Of a stretch of 64,000 bases of DNA, positions 37,466-45,525 are shown one piece after another (the first letter of the stretch is position 1; each line of letters begins with the position of its first letter). The notes under the pieces are model-generated. The model made no database searches and was not told the origin of the DNA. It was given only the letters and a program-made list of their open reading frames with translations. Origin of the DNA: Morganella morganii (lineage in GTDB: Bacteria > Pseudomonadota > Gammaproteobacteria > Enterobacterales > Enterobacteriaceae); the NCBI RefSeq assembly GCF_019243775.1, contig NZ_CP069157.1:3049418-3113417 (forward strand). The letters are read 5' to 3'. Made by a program: the position numbers and the translations under genes.

Positions 37466-37474
37466 TAACAACGA

Positions 37475-37768
37475 TTAATCGATTGATTTATCGCCGGACA
37501 TTTTGATAGGAAACACTTCTTCCAGATCGCCATGCGGACGAGGAATAACGTGTACAGAGACCAGTTCACCGATACGCTGAGCTGCTGCCGCACCTGCGTC
37601 AGTCGCTGCTTTACATGCTGCAACATCACCGCGCACCATGGCTGTTACCAGACCACCGCCGATTTGTTTAACACCGACTAATTTAACGCGTGCTGCTTTG
37701 ACCATCGCATCGGATGCTTCGATTAATGCAACCAGACCCTTAGTTTCGATCAGTCCTAATGCTTCCAT
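37475..37768 (-). CDS. eutM: Major microcompartment shell protein EutM
   Basis: 97-residue single BMC-domain protein ([58 protein letters not shown]) that makes the hexameric tiles of the ethanolamine shell. It is very close to enteric EutM/PduA types. The flanking hairpin fits high expression. Confidence 0.96.
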   Translation of the reverse strand: MEALGLIETKGLVALIEASDAMVKAARVKLVGVKQIGGGLVTAMVRGDVAACKAATDAGAAAAQRIGELVSVHVIPRPHGDLEEVFPIKMSGDKSID

Positions 37769-37806
37769 GATATTTTCCTCTCATTGAGATCCCATCAGGG
37801 ACCGGT

Positions 37807-38829
37807 TTAAATAACGCTTTCTGCTTCAGTGCGGCGGACAGGTTGTCCGGCCTGAGCTAACTGTGTTTGTGCTACCAGCACCAGTTCAATAATGTCGCGG
37901 GCATTACAGCCGCGTGACAAATCATGCACCGGTGCATTTAATCCCTGAATCAGCGGGCCGAGTGCCCGGTAACCGCCGAGACGCTGGGCAATCTTGTAAC
38001 CGATATTGCCTGCTTCCAGTGACGGAAAGACCATGACATTTGCCCGCCCCTTTAACTCACTGTTCGGGGCTTTTTGCGCAGCGACACTTGGCACAAATGC
38101 CGCGTCGAACTGCAGTTCACCATCCGCCTGTAACTGCGGGGCGCGTGCATGAATAATTTCCACCGCCTGCTGCACCATCGCCACATTAGGATGTTTCGCG
38201 CTGCCTGCTGTTGAAAAAGACAACATCGCCACACGCGCGGTTTCACCGGTGATTGCCGTGAAGGTTTCCGCACTGCTCAGCGCAATATCCGCCAGCTGTG
38301 CAGAAGTGGGTTGAGGTACGACACTGCAATCAGCGAAACCCAGCACATTGCCTTCCGTTCCCGGCGGCAACATGATGAAAATAGATGATAATGTTTTAAC
38401 GCCCGGCTTCAGGCCGATCACTTTCAGCCCGGCCCGCAGAACAGCGGCGGTTGACGAGATATTCCCCGCCACACATAAATCCGCTTTTCCGGCGGCAACC
38501 ATGGCGGCACCGAACCACAGCGGCTGGCGCATGGCCTCATCCGCATCTTCTGGGGCTTTTTCGCCGAGGCGCGCGGTGATGGTATCCGCAAACTCTGCAC
38601 GCCACTCATCCGCACTGTCCGGATCAATGGTGCTCAGGCCGTCCATAATGACACCGGTACGCAGCGAGAAATCACGCAGCGCAAACGGGTTTGCCAGCAG
38701 AACAGGCTCCGCCAGACCATTTTGTTTCAGATAACGGGCGGCGTGGATCACGCGCTCATCCAGCGCATCCGGCAGAACCACCCGCGGCGGGTTCAGTTTT
38801 GCCTGCTGACGGCATCGTTCAATGAGCAT
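37807..38829 (-). CDS. eutD: Phosphotransacetylase EutD
   Basis: 340-residue phosphate acetyltransferase that turns acetyl-CoA and phosphate into acetyl phosphate, regenerating CoA inside the shell. Diagnostic blocks: [40 protein letters not shown] near the C-terminus and [17 protein letters not shown]. The start overlaps the eutT end by 11 bases. Confidence 0.95.
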   Translation of the reverse strand: MLIERCRQQAKLNPPRVVLPDALDERVIHAARYLKQNGLAEPVLLANPFALRDFSLRTGVIMDGLSTIDPDSADEWRAEFADTITARLGEKAPEDADEAMRQPLWFGAAMVAAGKADLCVAGNISSTAAVLRAGLKVIGLKPGVKTLSSIFIMLPPGTEGNVLGFADCSVVPQPTSAQLADIALSSAETFTAITGETARVAMLSFSTAGSAKHPNVAMVQQAVEIIHARAPQLQADGELQFDAAFVPSVAAQKAPNSELKGRANVMVFPSLEAGNIGYKIAQRLGGYRALGPLIQGLNAPVHDLSRGCNARDIIELVLVAQTQLAQAGQPVRRTEAESVI

Positions 38830-39664
38830 GTGTTCCCCCTTGCATCAGAGCCTGTTTCAGAGCCTGTGTGGTCATTACGCCGCCTTCGCGCACCACCATC
38901 ACCATCAGGACATACACCGCACTGGAGAGGCGGTTAAGCGCCTGCATAATGTCAGGGCGGATGACCTGAAAATAACAATCGATATAAATACGTGCCGCAC
39001 TGACTTCCGTTTCACGGACTTTGGTCCGCAGCAGGTTCAGCGCCGCCGCATCACGGCCGTGACTCACATCCGGAACGATATGGTCATGACCCAGGTATTT
39101 CAGCGGATTATGAGACAGCTTGTGCAGCTCATCCGCGTTCAGATCCGCAATACTCTGCTCACCGAGCGGTTCATTGAGCGCATCGGCACGCATAATATTG
39201 CCGAGCACAGAGCGGATATCCGCCAGCCAGCCTTTCAGCGGCGTCTGTGCAAATTCAGTCTGTAACCAGACGGCTTCGGCAATGGTGGCATCCAGCGCGG
39301 CGCGGAAGGCCAGACGCGGATCATTTTTCGCCACCATGGTGTGACCGTTAAGGTGTGTCAGCGTGTCCGGCTTTTTCGCCACCGGCTGATGGCATAATTC
39401 GCAGGCCGCGACATCCGCTTTATCCTTACTGGTTAACCCGTGTACCGCTTTCAGGTCAGGGACAGCCGTTTCGGTTTTACCGGATTCATCCGGCGTTTCC
39501 ACAAACAGACGACCTTGTTTATCCTGAAATTTCACCTGTAAACGGCGGCTTTCGATCAGCTCACGGGCGGATGGTGTCATCCGGCTGTCAGCAGGCAGAT
39601 GAATTTCACTGCCTTCGCTCAGCGTAAAGTTATCCCGCAACCAGTCTTCAGTGATAAAGGTCAT
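38819..39664 (-). CDS. eutT: Cobalamin adenosyltransferase EutT
   Basis: Makes adenosylcobalamin from ATP and cob(I)alamin for the lyase. About 281 residues from the ATG at 39664, chosen by comparison with the Salmonella N-terminus and a GAGGGG site ahead. The metal motif H-x11-C-C-x2-C known in Salmonella EutT appears here as H75-x11-A87-C88-x2-C91, so the first of the paired cysteines is lost. The rest ([38 protein letters not shown]) is well kept. PduS in the same operon could supply the reduced corrinoid. Confidence 0.92.
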   Translation of the reverse strand: MTFITEDWLRDNFTLSEGSEIHLPADSRMTPSARELIESRRLQVKFQDKQGRLFVETPDESGKTETAVPDLKAVHGLTSKDKADVAACELCHQPVAKKPDTLTHLNGHTMVAKNDPRLAFRAALDATIAEAVWLQTEFAQTPLKGWLADIRSVLGNIMRADALNEPLGEQSIADLNADELHKLSHNPLKYLGHDHIVPDVSHGRDAAALNLLRTKVRETEVSAARIYIDCYFQVIRPDIMQALNRLSSAVYVLMVMVVREGGVMTTQALKQALMQGGTHAH

Positions 39665-39675
39665 GGCGATACCCC

Positions 39676-40440
39676 TCAGCAATCCTGCCAGTTAGCCGGC
39701 CAGGCCACATACAGGAAGCGGACAGTGGATGGTGTGCCGAACTCAATCGCGGAGCCTTTCGGAATAAACATCACATCCCCGGCTTTCGCGATCATGGTTT
39801 CGCCCTGATGGCGCACATGCAGCTCGCCTTCCAGAACCAGATCCACTTCGTCGTAATTCAGTGTCCACGGGAAGAATGCGTTTTCCCACTGCATAAACCC
39901 GGCAGCCATGCTGCTGTTGTCCTGCGCGGTGATCAGATCCGCAATCCCGACACGGTGCGGACCCGCACCATCGAAATTACCGAACTTAACCGAGCTGCTG
40001 TCGACCACTTTAATGCCGCCTTTGCCGGTGACACTGCGGTAGCTCTGGGTATTCGGGGTATCAGTGTTCTCTTCCGCCGGTTTGAATGCCGCCACTTTCG
40101 CTTTAATCTGCGCGATACGCTCCTGCACCACTTTATCGACCAATTGTGCAATCAGGGTTTCGGTGACATTGCCGTCAGGCAGCTGCGCGATAATGCACTC
40201 GCGGATTTTCTGACGCTCTGCGGATGAAATATTGGGTTCTGTTCCGGCGGTTGCGGCCAGCGGTGCGGCGGCCGGTGCGCTGTTCTGTGCGGCATCCACC
40301 TCACAAATCACAAAGCCCAATTGTTCAGCCACAACATGGGCTTCCGGCGTGACAATGCTCTCTTTCAGCACCACATCCAGACGGGTTTTGCCCGCTGCGT
40401 GTGCTTCCCGGATGTCATTGGCCGTTATTAGTTTCTTCAT
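39676..40440 (-). CDS. eutQ: EutQ, cupin acetate-kinase-like protein
   Basis: 254 residues, slightly longer than the Salmonella protein (229). The C-terminal half (about 145-250) is a cupin (DEVDLVLEGELHVRHQGETMIAKAGDVMFIPKGSAIEFG). EutQ from Salmonella has acetate kinase activity, making ATP from the acetyl phosphate produced by EutD. The N-terminal portion has a helical segment (RQKIRECIIAQL) that may target the shell. Confidence 0.93.
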   Translation of the reverse strand: MKKLITANDIREAHAAGKTRLDVVLKESIVTPEAHVVAEQLGFVICEVDAAQNSAPAAAPLAATAGTEPNISSAERQKIRECIIAQLPDGNVTETLIAQLVDKVVQERIAQIKAKVAAFKPAEENTDTPNTQSYRSVTGKGGIKVVDSSSVKFGNFDGAGPHRVGIADLITAQDNSSMAAGFMQWENAFFPWTLNYDEVDLVLEGELHVRHQGETMIAKAGDVMFIPKGSAIEFGTPSTVRFLYVAWPANWQDC

Positions 40441-40452
40441 CGGATATTCCTC

Positions 40453-40899
40453 TTATTGGCTGTCGGCTGTGGCCAAAAACTGTTTCACTTTCAGGACGTC
40501 ATCAGGATCAAGGCTGTTGATGGCAAGTAACGGTTCCTCAAACCCCCGCGTGGAGAGCAGCTCGCGCACGGCGGGCACATCCGCATCCGGTGCATCGGCT
40601 TTGCTGATAACCGCAAAGCGGCGCATACGGGGATAGATATCGAGTAATCCGGCAGGGATCCGGCACTCCGGGTTATTTGCCGCGTGGACATAAACCAGCA
40701 CATCACAATCTGCCAGCGTATTAATCAGCGCGTGGTAGAGACGGGGATGGCTGAAATATTCACCCGGAGTATCAACACTGCCTTCATCATTGAACTCAAT
40801 CGCCTGTGTTTTACGCGCAAGATCAAAATCTCCCTGCAACGCATTGAATAATGTCGTTTTTCCTGCACCCACATCACCCACAAACACAATTCGTTTCAT
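40453..40899 (-). CDS. eutP: EutP, GTPase-like acetate kinase of the ethanolamine operon
   Basis: 148 residues with a P-loop FVGDVGAGKTTLFNALQGD at residues 5-23 and a SKAD nucleotide motif near 110. EutP is related to small GTPases and PduV. Salmonella EutP has been shown to have acetate kinase activity, so its role may overlap EutQ. It starts 27 bases after eutS. Confidence 0.93.
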   Translation of the reverse strand: MKRIVFVGDVGAGKTTLFNALQGDFDLARKTQAIEFNDEGSVDTPGEYFSHPRLYHALINTLADCDVLVYVHAANNPECRIPAGLLDIYPRMRRFAVISKADAPDADVPAVRELLSTRGFEEPLLAINSLDPDDVLKVKQFLATADSQ

Positions 40900-40926
40900 T
40901 CAGACGGCATCCTTAACTGCACCCGC

Positions 40927-41262
40927 TCAGCTGCGGGTGATATCACAAACGGCATAATTGAGGAGCTGGCTTAACCCGCGTACAGTCTGGATCAATGCTT
41001 CTTCCACTGCGCCGACAGAGCCGTAAATCACGAGAGCACCGGTGAAACGGTCAAGAAAGCCGATATCCACACCAGCGGCCTTTGTGGCAAGATCACCCGC
41101 AATCATTGCGGTTTCGCCGGGTGTCAGCGTCATAATGCCGATGGCTTCAGCACCGGGAACCCCAATTTTTTTCGCCAGATCACTGCCCGGATGCGCAATC
41201 AGATGCGCCAGCGTGACCTGTTTGCCGGGAACAAATTCCTGGATGATACGTTCCTTTTCCAT
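40927..41262 (-). CDS. eutS: Microcompartment shell protein EutS
   Basis: First gene of the operon. 111-residue BMC protein of the PduU/EutS type, with an N-terminal beta-barrel segment ([21 protein letters not shown]) that precedes the BMC fold ([29 protein letters not shown]). Hexamers of this type can form bent shell edges. An AGGAG site at the proper spacing precedes the ATG at 41262. Confidence 0.95.
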   Translation of the reverse strand: MEKERIIQEFVPGKQVTLAHLIAHPGSDLAKKIGVPGAEAIGIMTLTPGETAMIAGDLATKAAGVDIGFLDRFTGALVIYGSVGAVEEALIQTVRGLSQLLNYAVCDITRS

Positions 41263-41574
41263 CGTGCTTACCTCGTCACTCTCCTCATAAGAATTGATTC
41301 AATCCTAGTCACACTCTTAAAAAGGGGATAACAAAAATCGGCAATCACGATTAAATGTTGAAACAGATCACTAATTGGCAGAATTGTTAATTTGGTAACA
41401 AACAGCGATCACCCGGGGAAAAGGCACGGAAATTGAATCTGTTATTTGTCACAGGATTGTTTCAGATGCGGTAATAAGCAAAATACGTAGTACTGAAATG
41501 CGTAAAATACAGCAATTGCCTTACCCGCGATATTCCGGTAAGGCAATAAGAGAGAAAGCGGGTTCGCGGTGTGA
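41263..41574. other. eutS promoter region
   Basis: 312 bases upstream of the eut operon with no gene. It should hold the EutR-dependent promoter, but I cannot point to a convincing -35/-10 pair or EutR operator. A stem-loop lies at 41516-41546 near the 3' end of the LysR remnant. Confidence 0.5.
41516..41546. repeat. Stem-loop between the LysR remnant and the eut promoter
   Basis: Perfect 10-bp stem TTGCCTTACC / GGTAAGGCAA with an 11-base loop. No U-tract on either strand. It may be the old terminator of the LysR gene. Confidence 0.45.
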
Positions 41575-41994
41575 TTATTTCTGTGTGTCACGAATAAAGT
41601 TTTTATCCGGCGACTGCTTGAGCAGACTGATAAACAGGTCCTCTTCTTCCGGGATGATATCCTCGATAAGACATCCTATCCCTATTGTGTAACTGTTTGT
41701 ATTTGATAATATATTATTCATCGATCCTCGGTCATGGGTATAGATAACCCGGTCCGGGTCCTCAATCACAATCGCCTCTTCCATAAAAAACATTTCACTG
41801 AGAAAATCACTGTTATTCTGTACGTACATCACGGCCGGGTAATTTGCCAGCTCGCGGATATTAATCTTTTTTATACTGTACCAGCGGGTGTGTCCGGCAA
41901 ATAAAATCAAATAGCCTTTTTTATCAGGATATAGATTTTTCTTATGATACGAACGGGGAAATAAAATAGTTATAAGAACCAGTGAGATAAATAT
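41575..41994 (-). pseudogene. Remnant of a LysR-type regulator (effector-domain half only)
   Basis: An open frame on the minus strand ends at 41575 and runs back to a stop near 41995 without an ATG. Its peptide (YPDKKGYLILFAGHTRWYSI, then ELANYPAVMYVQNNSDF, then RGSMNNILSNTNSYTIGIGC) resembles the C-terminal effector-binding half of LysR regulators. The N-terminal helix-turn-helix half is absent; I see no trace of it upstream. The region is AT-rich compared with its neighbours. A functional short protein from a TTG at 41910 cannot be excluded. Confidence 0.55.
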
Positions 41995-42153
41995 TCATTT
42001 TCTGTTATTTTCCCGTCTGATAAAAAATAAAGCAGACAGCCTGCTATTTTTATCAATCCGGAATGAGAAACCGGTCACAACGGGGATTTTCGCCGGATCA
42101 CCGGCAGAGTGTGAAGTATCCCGCAAATTGACATTTATTTATCACTTCCTCAC

Positions 42154-42205
42154 TTGTACGTACAATAGCACTCACGTAACGCATAAACCAATCTGGTTTA
42201 AACCA
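42154..42205 (+). promoter_or_regulatory. Palindromes ahead of the GntR gene (putative operators)
   Basis: Two elements. TTGTACGTACAA (42154-42165) is a perfect 12-base palindrome that overlaps a possible -10 (TACAAT, 42161-42166). At 42185-42205, AAACCA, ATC, TGGTTT and AAACCA form inverted half-sites, including a perfect TGGTTTAAACCA, 16 bases before the ATG. HutC-type GntR regulators often bind TGTAnnTACA-like palindromes, so autoregulation through the first site is a reasonable inference. Confidence 0.5.
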
Positions 42206-42221
42206 AAAAAAAGGTCATCCG

Positions 42222-42932
42222 ATGAAAACAACACAAACTGCAGCTGATCTTGCCAGAGAGAAACTCGATGCCATGCTGACCGCCGGCGTTATCGCGCCCG
42301 GAGACAAGCTGCCCGCAGAACGTCCGCTGACAGAACAACTCGGTGTCAACCGGATGTCACTGCGCCAGGCACTGCTCAGCCTGGAAAATGACGGAAAGAT
42401 CTTCCGCAAAAACCGCAGCGGGTGGTTCGCAGCCCTGCCGGTCTTCAATTACAACCCGAAATCCCCGGCAAGTTTTAATCAGGCGGCAAAAGCACAGGGA
42501 CGGGTACCGTCATGGGAATACACAGACAAACTGACGGTCACTGATGCCCCTGCGGAGATTACCGGTAAATTCGGTCTTGCGGCCGGTGATGCGGTGTATC
42601 TCATTACCGGATGGGGGGCACTGGACGGGCATAAAGTGTTCTGGCACCAGACCTATATTAACCCGGCTGCCGGTCCGGACTTTACCGCAAAACTGGATAA
42701 CCACTCTTTCGCGGCAATCTGGGAAGAAAAATACAATATCACCACCACGACTGCCGGACTGGCATTCAAACCGGCCCGGATGCCGGAAACCGCCAGTAAG
42801 GCTATCGGCTGTACAGCGAATTCCCCCGGCATCCGGGTGGAAAAATACCGCTGTGATGCGGAACATAATATCGTTCAAATCGACATTGAGTACTGGCGGT
42901 TTGAATCTGTTTATTTTTTTGTTGAGCTTTAG
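42222..42932 (+). CDS. GntR-family regulator with UTRA domain (HutC subfamily)
   Basis: 236 residues. The N-terminal winged helix (about 5-70) has the GntR pattern IAPGDKLPAERPLTEQLGVNRMSLRQALLSLENDGKI. The rest is a UTRA ligand-binding domain (about 85-235), which usually senses a small sugar or amino acid derivative. It is the first gene of a run with a TIM-barrel protein and an MFS transporter, so it probably controls that pathway; the effector is unknown. It starts just after two palindromes. Confidence 0.85.
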   Translation: MKTTQTAADLAREKLDAMLTAGVIAPGDKLPAERPLTEQLGVNRMSLRQALLSLENDGKIFRKNRSGWFAALPVFNYNPKSPASFNQAAKAQGRVPSWEYTDKLTVTDAPAEITGKFGLAAGDAVYLITGWGALDGHKVFWHQTYINPAAGPDFTAKLDNHSFAAIWEEKYNITTTTAGLAFKPARMPETASKAIGCTANSPGIRVEKYRCDAEHNIVQIDIEYWRFESVYFFVEL

Positions 42933-42949
42933 ACACAGGAATCTGAATC

Positions 42950-43924
42950 ATGAATACTGATGATGCCCGCCGGATTATTGAACGTGCAGATAAATTACCG
43001 TTATATCTGCATGCCTACGCCTATCATCTGAATATGCGTTTTGAAAAAATATTGCCGGGTGACTTACTGGATATCGCAAACGAACATCATTTGCCGGGCG
43101 TCAAAATACATGTGCTGGATGGTGAAACACAATCTCTTTCAACCATGACAGACGAACAGCTTGAGGCTTTTGCAGAGAAGGCAAAACGCTATCATCTGGA
43201 TATTAATATTGAAACCAGCGCCTCCGATAATAAAACCCTGGATGATGCGGTCAGAATCGCACTGAAAACCGGGGCAAGCTCTGTCCGTTTTTATCCGCGC
43301 TATGAAGGTGCGCTGTCTGACGTGCTCCGCCGTATTTCCGCAGATATCGGTTATTTAAAAACACACTATCAGCACTCCGGTCTGACATTTGTTCTGGAAC
43401 AGCATGAAGATTTAAAAAGCCACGAGCTGGTTAAGCTGATAAAAGAAGCTGATTTCCCGGAACTGACGCTGTTATTTGACTTCGGCAATATGATCAATGC
43501 CTGTGAATTACCAATGGAAGCCCTGGCAGTCATGCAGGATCATATTACTCAGGTGCATATCAAGGATGCGGTGATTCTGGAAGAAGGTGATGGTTTCGGC
43601 CATACCGCCTGCCGTTCCGGGGAAGGTAATCTGCCGTTTAAAGAGATGCTGCGGGCATTAATATGTCTGGGTGAAGAGAAACCACAGGTTATTTCCTACG
43701 GGCTGGAAGAAGAAGTGGATTATTACGCACCGGCCTTCCGTTTTAAAAATGAAGGGAATGATCCGTGGATCCCGTGGCGTCAGCTGAGTGAAACACCGTT
43801 ACCTGAAAATGAAATTGAAGAACGTCTCGCCCGTGAAAAAGAAGATGCCGTCAATCAGCTGATTTATGTCCGTAACGTCATTGATGAAATAAAGACAGAG
43901 GCACTCGCCGTTATTCATAAATAA
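42950..43924 (+). CDS. TIM-barrel sugar-phosphate isomerase/epimerase-like protein
   Basis: 324 residues of the xylose-isomerase-like/AP-endonuclease-2 superfamily. Likely metal and acid residues lie in TFVLEQHED (about 145), LLFDFGNMINACELP (about 180), QVHIKDAVILEEGDGFGH (about 200) and a late GLEEEVDYYAP. Such enzymes isomerise or epimerise keto-sugars or polyols; the substrate is not clear. It starts 17 bases after the GntR gene and precedes a broken MFS transporter, which suggests uptake and catabolism of one sugar-like compound. Confidence 0.75.
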   Translation: MNTDDARRIIERADKLPLYLHAYAYHLNMRFEKILPGDLLDIANEHHLPGVKIHVLDGETQSLSTMTDEQLEAFAEKAKRYHLDINIETSASDNKTLDDAVRIALKTGASSVRFYPRYEGALSDVLRRISADIGYLKTHYQHSGLTFVLEQHEDLKSHELVKLIKEADFPELTLLFDFGNMINACELPMEALAVMQDHITQVHIKDAVILEEGDGFGHTACRSGEGNLPFKEMLRALICLGEEKPQVISYGLEEEVDYYAPAFRFKNEGNDPWIPWRQLSETPLPENEIEERLAREKEDAVNQLIYVRNVIDEIKTEALAVIHK

Positions 43925-44007
43925 AAAAATATCAGCACTACACACCATTAATTTAAAAACAACACTCAATACTGGCTGAAAATTATTTTTCAGTCGGGAG
44001 GCACACT

Positions 44008-45190
44008 ATGCTTGATAAAAAAAGATGGGCTATATTCAGCCTGTTAGTTCTGTGTGGCGGTACTATCTATAAATTACCGTCACTGAAAGACGCCTTTTAT
44101 GTTCCGATGCAGGAATATTTCCATCTGACAAATGGTCAGATTGGTAATGCCATGTCAGTAAACTCAATTGTGACGACCATTGGTTTCTTTTTATCTATTT
44201 ATTTTTCTGACAAATTACCGCGCCGTCTGACAATTTCATTCTCATTAATTGCAACCGGCCTGCTGGGTGTGTATTTATCCACAATGCCGGGCTACTGGGG
44301 CATTTTATTTGTCTGGGCATTATTTGGTGTCACCTGCGATATGCTTAACTGGCCGGTATTATTAAAATCTGTCAGCCTGCTGGGCAACAGCTCACAGCAT
44401 GGCCGGATATTCGGCTTCTTTGAAACCGGCCGCGGTGTGGTCGATACCGTGGTGGCCTTCTCCGCTCTTGCGGTCTTTGCCTGGTTCGGCAGTGGTTATC
44501 TCGGTTTTAAAATGGGGATCTTATTTTATTCCGGCGTGGCTATTCTGGTCGGTGGTATTATCTTCCTGTTCCTGAAAGATGATAAACACGCCGTCACCGA
44601 ACCGGTGAATGAATCCGGTGAAAATAAAGAGAAAAAACCCGGCGTCAGCGCGGTATTAAAAGACGGCACTGCCTGTCGCACTGGCCGGTATTTACGGTAT
44701 TCTGAATCAGTATTGCCTGAAAATGGTCGGCGGCCCTATCGGCGGATTAATCGCGGATAAGATTTTAAAATCACCGACCAAATACCTGTTTTATACCTTT
44801 ATTATCAGTGTGATTGTCCTGGTCACCTTTATTTTCCTGCCGCACGAAAGTATGCCGGTGTATTTGGGTATGGTCTGCACACTGGGCTTCGGTACTATTG
44901 TTTTCACTCAGCGCGCGATTTTCTTTGCGCCGATTGGTGAAGCCAATATCAAAGAGTCCAGTACCGGGGCTGCAATGGCACTGGGCAGCTTTATCGGTTA
45001 TGCCCCGGCCATGTTCTGCTTCAGCCTCTACGGCCATATTCTCGACAGCTATCCGGGCATGACCGGTTACAAAATCGTGTTCGGCCTGATGGCATTGTTT
45101 GCCTGCTGCGGCGCTTTCGCTTCCGGTATTCTGATTATCAGTATTAAAAACCGCAAAGCTCGCGCTGATATGATGGCATCTTCCCGCTAA
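44008..45190 (+). pseudogene. MFS sugar transporter, disrupted by an internal deletion/frameshift
   Basis: The first frame (from ATG 44008) gives a normal MFS N-terminal half with six helices and a charged loop (ENKEKKPGVSAVLKDG), then runs into junk and stops at 44760. The other frame opens after 44659 and continues the protein as TALPVALAGIYGILNQY, then MVGGPIGGLIADKI to the natural end at 45190. Compared with YihN-like transporters, about 30 residues covering helix 7 are missing at the junction near 44662-44672. The two halves join only with a frame change, so the lesion is a deletion of length not divisible by three. The transporter is presumably inactive. Confidence 0.75.
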
Positions 45191-45380
45191 TCATACCGTA
45201 CGGATAACATCCCCCTGATATACGGTGGTGTTATCCGTTTCTGTTTTCCGGATGACTATTTCAGATATTTACCTTTAGTTAAATATATTTCTTTTAATCC
45301 GGAAATTGTGTCATATGTCGTGAAATATATATTTGCCATTAAATGAGTAAAAATAACCGGTTGAAAAACCAATACATCAC

Positions 45381-45396
45381 TACCCCTTAAGGAGTA
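45381..45396 (+). promoter_or_regulatory. NarL/NarP 7-2-7 site upstream of nirB
   Basis: TACCCCTTAAGGAGTA is a perfect inverted pair of TACYYMT heptamers spaced by two bases, as in the E. coli nirB control region. Its centre is 71 bases upstream of the FNR box centre, against 28 in E. coli. Confidence 0.75.
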
Positions 45397-45452
45397 TTGA
45401 CAAAAATTATTTAAAGCAATGAATTACATAAGCTGAATTGATTAAGCTGCAT

Positions 45453-45466
45453 TTGATATACATCAA
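45453..45466 (+). promoter_or_regulatory. FNR box of nirB
   Basis: TTGATATACATCAA matches the FNR consensus TTGATnnnnATCAA exactly. If it sits at -41.5, transcription would start near 45501, 25 bases before the nirB ATG. Confidence 0.85.
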
Positions 45467-45525
45467 TGAGAAAAACCGGGATCGCCGTATTTTTAGCCTT
45501 AATCCACACAAAATCTGAGGCTGAA

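Larger units (their letters stand above)
45191..45525. other. nirB promoter region
   Basis: 335 bases with no gene. It contains a NarL/NarP-type site (45381-45396) and a perfect FNR box (45453-45466), and is otherwise AT-rich. Confidence 0.75.
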
